Positions 60,206-64,000 of a stretch of DNA of 64,000 nucleotides are shown piece by piece. Origin of the DNA: Rotaria sp. Silwood1 (taxonomy: Eukaryota > Rotifera > Eurotatoria > Philodinida > Philodinidae); contig CAJNOP010000018.1 in the NCBI GenBank assembly GCA_905250075.1, forward strand, positions 2,864,349-2,928,348, written 5' to 3'. Made by a program: the position numbers and the translations under genes. The notes beneath the pieces were generated by a model. That model ran no database searches and was not told the DNA's origin. It was given only the letters and a program-made list of their open reading frames with translations. Position 1 is the first letter of the stretch, and every line of letters starts with the position of its first letter.

Positions 60206-62335
60206 ATGACATCGATCTTTTTCATAATATTGATCACTATTGTCATGATCCCAACATCGACAAAAGCTGCTACGACAAATATTCTTTTATACGATTTGCG
60301 TCCTTCAACGAAACTTCCACTCGATGATATATACGAATATGCTCATTTGCTAGGTGCACTAAGTGGACTTGCAAATAGAGATGAGCCTAGATTGTTTACA
60401 ATTTATAGCGATTCAGATCTACGTTGGTTATTCTATATGGCCTCAGTCAATTGGCCACAAGATGCTAATTACATGGTAGTAGCGTCGCTGATTGACCTCA
60501 TTAAACTTCTATCCGATGGTATAACGGGTGTTGCCCTTTATGATCCTAGAGTTCCTGCAACTTCAAATCTTGCATCTACTGCATCGGGTGTTTACGATCT
60601 AATACCAATTTGCTATAGACCCATTCCTAACTCTTTGTATACTCAACTTGTTGTGAAAGGTCCACAGCTACCTATCAAAATAAACTTTGTAGATATGTTC
60701 ACGGGAAACGTTACAGGTAGTGCTAAAGCTGATGCCTACTTGTGGGCAACTGAACATTTTCTTGATAGTAAACTTGCAGACGCTACTTACCTCGGTTATT
60801 ACATTGACAAGTGGTGGTCTCAATCTACTCAAGCATCACAAGTTTCTTTCGAAAATTTGGCAGTTAATCACGACTGGATCATCAAAAATCGTGGATTTGT
60901 ATTTGATTTATCACCTTGGAATGATGAAGCACCGAATGATGATCCTCAACAACCTATTGGAACAGATTGCAATACACTCATTACATTATTACAGAAATCA
61001 TATCAGCAACACAATGGAACGAAGTTTAGCACCGTAAGTGGGTTTGTACCATGGCTCTTCAAATATGTGAATGAAAAGCATGGTGGGGTACCATCTGAGT
61101 GGCGTATGACTCACATCATGTCTGCATTTAATGTTGTAATAGATGCAGATGCTTGTTGTGTGGACTATTTCGCTAATGCTGCCTTCTTTAGTCATTATTC
61201 ATCAACACAAGGTGAAAAACGCTTTATTCAAAATCCTTTACCATCTCGTGAACAACTTATTCAACAAAGGTTTTTAAATGATCTGAATATAGTATCCCAG
61301 AAAACATACAGTCTATATTACGCAGGCGATTATGACTCAGCAGCGTGGTTTGCTAATAAGTTCAAAAACCTCTGGGATGATCCCAAACGTGGGTCTGTAC
61401 CTATTGCATGGGCCATAAATCCCAATCTGTATAACCGCTTTCCATTATTACATCCTTATTTGTATCAAACTCGTACAGCTAATGATTTCTTTGTCAGTGG
61501 AGACTCTGGTTCTGGCTACTTAAACCCTACTCAGTTATTTGAGCCAAGAAAATTTTCTAGTTTACCTCGTGCCGATGATTTATGGATTGAAAGAAACCGA
61601 TTCTTTTACAATAAGTTCAACATTAAACACACGGGATTCGTCATCAATGGTGAGGCTGGCATGTTAACCAATGATTCTGACTTGATGTACACTAAATTCA
61701 GTCCTCTTGGATTTACACGTCAACAAGGTTATACAACACTTGGAGAAACGGCGCTAATACCTGGTACAAGGGTGCCTAGTTTCACTGAAACAGATCTATC
61801 GGACAAAGACGAAGTACAACAAATACTCTCATATTATAAACCCAATGATGTAAGATTCGTAGTCTTCCGAGGTATTTTGCGCAGTGCATCCAACTATGCA
61901 GATATTGCTGAAAAAGTTCAACAAATACAGCCTAATATTACTTTCGTTGATCCATATACATTTGCTCTACTTGCTAGAATTCATCTAAGTGGAGATGCTT
62001 CAAATAATGATGACCTTGTTTCTTATGTTGACGATAATCTTCCAAGATTGGTTAGCAAAGGAGATATTATCACAGTTAATTTTTCCATTCGAAATGAAGG
62101 TTGGAATACATTGAACAATCTTCATTTGAAACTGATATTTGCTTGTGATATTGAGTATATATTTAGTTGGAGCACTGAAATCAAACACGGTGATGTTGGA
62201 ACATCTTCTTATCAGATTCAAGTTGAATGTGATCAACCTGGAGAGTATAAGGTGAAGTATCAGCTTTTTAGAGGTAATACGTCCTTTGAAGAGTTCGGAA
62301 ATGTTCCATGGACCAGTTTAGTGCAAGTGGTTTAA
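60206..62335 (+). CDS. Secreted GxGYxYP-domain protein (putative glycoside hydrolase)
   Basis: A 709-aa protein in one exon. Starting at ATG 60206 gives a clean signal peptide (MTSIFFIILITIVMIPTSTKA); the open frame extends further 5' but has no earlier ATG. The N-terminal part (YDLRPSTKLPLDD, AHLLGALSGLANRDEPRLF) matches the N-terminal region of GxGYxYP proteins. The family motif appears as SGDSGSGYLNP, with Leu-Asn in place of the usual x-Tyr. The last 110 residues (VSKGDIITVNFSIRNEGW...GEYKVKYQLF) look like an Ig-fold CARDB/NEW3-type domain. The family is best known from bacteria and is only predicted to act on glycans. Lack of introns over 2.1 kb fits horizontal acquisition. The stop lies only 80 bp from a telomere-like array. 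Confidence 0.82.
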   Translation: MTSIFFIILITIVMIPTSTKAATTNILLYDLRPSTKLPLDDIYEYAHLLGALSGLANRDEPRLFTIYSDSDLRWLFYMASVNWPQDANYMVVASLIDLIKLLSDGITGVALYDPRVPATSNLASTASGVYDLIPICYRPIPNSLYTQLVVKGPQLPIKINFVDMFTGNVTGSAKADAYLWATEHFLDSKLADATYLGYYIDKWWSQSTQASQVSFENLAVNHDWIIKNRGFVFDLSPWNDEAPNDDPQQPIGTDCNTLITLLQKSYQQHNGTKFSTVSGFVPWLFKYVNEKHGGVPSEWRMTHIMSAFNVVIDADACCVDYFANAAFFSHYSSTQGEKRFIQNPLPSREQLIQQRFLNDLNIVSQKTYSLYYAGDYDSAAWFANKFKNLWDDPKRGSVPIAWAINPNLYNRFPLLHPYLYQTRTANDFFVSGDSGSGYLNPTQLFEPRKFSSLPRADDLWIERNRFFYNKFNIKHTGFVINGEAGMLTNDSDLMYTKFSPLGFTRQQGYTTLGETALIPGTRVPSFTETDLSDKDEVQQILSYYKPNDVRFVVFRGILRSASNYADIAEKVQQIQPNITFVDPYTFALLARIHLSGDASNNDDLVSYVDDNLPRLVSKGDIITVNFSIRNEGWNTLNNLHLKLIFACDIEYIFSWSTEIKHGDVGTSSYQIQVECDQPGEYKVKYQLFRGNTSFEEFGNVPWTSLVQVV

Positions 62336-62414
62336 ATGATCATTTATTAAAATATTTTGCCGTTCTTAACTTCAAAAATTTGCTCGTGATACAATTTATG
62401 AATAGAAAAACAAA

Positions 62415-62727
62415 GGGTGTGGGTGGGTGGGTGGGTGTGGGGTGTGAGTGTGAGTATGGGTGGGTGTGGGTGTGGGGTGTGAGTGTGGGTGGGTGTGGGG
62501 TGTGGGTGGGTGTGGGGTGTGGGTGGGTGTGCGTGGTGGGCGGGTGTGGGTGGTGGGCGGGTGTGGGTGTGGGTGTAGATGTGAGTCTTATTCTAAAACA
62601 TATGCACATCCACATCCACACCCACACCCACACCCACACCCACACCCACACCCATCCACACCCACACCCATACCCGCACCGACCCATCCCACACTCACAC
62701 CCACAGCCACACCCATCACCCATACCC
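62415..62727. repeat. Head-to-head telomere-like array: (TGTGGG)n then (CCCACA)n
   Basis: About 170 bp of degenerate GTGGGT/GTGTGGG units (62415-62586) are followed after an 18-bp unique spacer by about 120 bp of CCCACA/CCACAC units (62605-62727). The strand bias flips at the spacer, so the G-rich strand points inward from both sides. TGTGGG is, as I recall, the bdelloid telomere repeat. The overlapping Gly/Val- or His/Pro-rich open frames are not genes. Confidence 0.85.
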
Positions 62728-63227
62728 TTCATCGAAATTCACTTGTACGACTGAATATTAATCTGATCAAAATTACGTAAGTCGATAGAGAAATCGATAC
62801 TCTGCTCAGTTACATATCAAAGAAAAAAAAATTTAATGTGGAAACAACCAAAACTTCTTTGAGGAAAAGGGAAAAATCATGTATGAAAAAAAATGTCACA
62901 AAAACATTCTTCAGAGAATCACACAATTTTTTTTTAGAAAGGATAGAAAATAATCCCATTGAAAAATGAATGGTCAGGTAGACAAAATAATGGTCTACTA
63001 CCTTACATACAACAAATAAAAGGTTTCAGTACTCCGATGGATAGTAAAAAAATGACCTGAGAAATCGTCTGAAAATTGTTGGTTAAAAAAATTGCTTGTG
63101 AGCGTTTCAAAATGTATCGAATTGTTGTACCAGATTCAAAATAAATAAATGCGGAAACTACGGATTTAAATCCGAGAGTTATGTGTACTTCAAAAAGTGA
63201 ATTATACAAATCAATCATCCTAGACTG
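62728..63227. other. Short intergenic stretch, nothing seen
   Basis: AT-rich, between the telomere-like array and the terminal palindrome. The 75-codon minus-strand frame has no recognisable features. Confidence 0.4.
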
Positions 63228-63720
63228 CACTCTAAAAAAAAAAGGAATTTTACCGAACCCTCCAAAAAGGTTCCGTAGATGCTTAAAAGCTTCTAAATAT
63301 GTTCAAACGCTTAAATAGATGATTATCAAAATCTACGAAACCTTAAAAGGATCTCGCCGCGGGTACACCGCCGGAACCATCTTCTACGAAACCTTTTTTA
63401 AGTTCCGTAGGGCGAAAAAAAGTTCCGTAAGAAAATACGAAACTTTTATGGTTTCGTAGTGGACCTTATGGTTTCGTCCAAAACCCTACTGCGAAACCAT
63501 AAAAGTTTCGTATTTTCTTACGAAACTTTTTTTCGCCCTACGGAACTTAAAAAGGGTTTCGTAGAAGATGGTTCCGGCGGTGTACCCGCGGCCAGATCCT
63601 TTTAAGGTTTCGTAGATTTTGATAATCATCTATTTAAGCGTTTGAACGTATTTAGAAGCTTTTAAGCATCTACGGAACCTTTTTGGAGGGTTCGGTAAAA
63701 CTCCTTTTTTTTTTAGAGTG
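63228..63720. mobile_element. Near-perfect palindromic element, about 490 bp
   Basis: Ends CACTCTAAAAAAAAA are inverted. Arms of about 235 bp (through TACCGAACCCTCCAAAAAGG, CCGCCGGAACCATCTTCTAC and AAGTTCCGTAGGGCG) are almost identical and meet at a short centre near 63470. The motif TTTCGTAG/CTACGAAA recurs many times. No clear flanking duplication and no coding frame. Confidence 0.85.
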
Positions 63721-64000
63721 TGTCTGAATATCAAAATTATACTGTAAAATCTACTATTTAAAATGTTGATTTCTATTGCGCGTTGCCAAACCAATAGGAC
63801 ATGGGACCGAATACAGCTCAAGTTTGAACTCTTTCCCTTGATTTACCCTAAGAAAGTCGTTTTCTCTATAACTTCATTTCTATTGGTCACTGCACAACTA
63901 ATAGTATTTCGATGGAAGTGCAGTACACATTCGAGTTCTCCATATCTGAAAACCTCGAAGTATCATCAGTGTGACCGGAAGATAAAGCTCTATTTGTGGA
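63721..64000. other. Window end, nothing seen
   Basis: 280 bp of ordinary-looking sequence with no open frame of note and no repeat. Confidence 0.4.

Noticed and set aside
62308..62780. Gly/Val/Trp- and His/Pro/Thr-rich frames on both strands
   Set aside because: They are translations of the telomere-like repeat array in several frames, not genes.
1..64000. tRNA or rRNA genes and CRISPR arrays
   Set aside because: I looked for T-arm GTTCGAA boxes with matching stems, rRNA-like blocks and regularly spaced repeats and found none that hold up.

Overview
The window looks like nuclear DNA of a bdelloid rotifer. It is AT-rich and uses GT-AG introns, many only 55-70 nt long. It carries clear animal genes (CFAP58, POFUT1, a retinol-dehydrogenase-type SDR, a rhodopsin-like receptor). 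Beside these sit genes of non-metazoan character: a fungal-type GT15 mannosyltransferase and an intron-poor GxGYxYP protein. It also has degenerate TGTGGG arrays, which I recall as the bdelloid telomere motif, and 3' splice-site-like signals a few bases before several start codons, as expected for spliced-leader trans-splicing. Gene density is low (11 supported genes in 64 kb), closer to a Rotaria-like genome than to compact Adineta. The genus is inference.

Layout. 0.1-7.9 kb: POFUT1 (minus) and CFAP58 (plus, 8 exons) diverge from a shared upstream region. 8.9-12.7 kb: a minus-strand type II membrane protein with a Thr-rich stalk and a carbohydrate-binding-module-like ectodomain. 17.1-17.8 kb: an SGNH/GDSL hydrolase. 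19.3-23.9 kb: two related RING/TRAF-type zinc-finger genes; the distal one joins in phase to an LRR exon. 33.1-35.0 kb: the GT15 gene. 42.5-43.6 kb: the SDR. 44.5-48 kb: two tandem Cys-rich membrane proteins and a decayed third copy. 53.5-54.5 kb: the receptor. 60.2-62.3 kb: the GxGYxYP protein, followed at once by a head-to-head telomere-like array.

The spaces between genes are filled with non-autonomous palindromic elements. Two nested hAT pairs keep 8-bp target duplications: 29643-31161 with 30061-30488 inside it, and 36514-37695 with 37070-37489 inside it. There is another hAT-like element (54845-55920), a TA-flanked mariner-like palindrome (41455-42232), and foldbacks near 24.3, 28.8, 31.9, 36, 49.9, 52.8 and 63.5 kb. 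Several of these are built almost wholly from one private short motif repeated in mirror symmetry.

The genes form no operon or pathway. The shared theme is secretory-pathway and surface biology: O-fucosylation, GT15 glycosylation, secreted hydrolases, stalked and Cys-rich surface proteins, and a receptor. There is also one ciliary coiled-coil protein and one ubiquitin-ligase-like pair. All exon joins were deduced by eye from splice consensus, reading phase and family homology.
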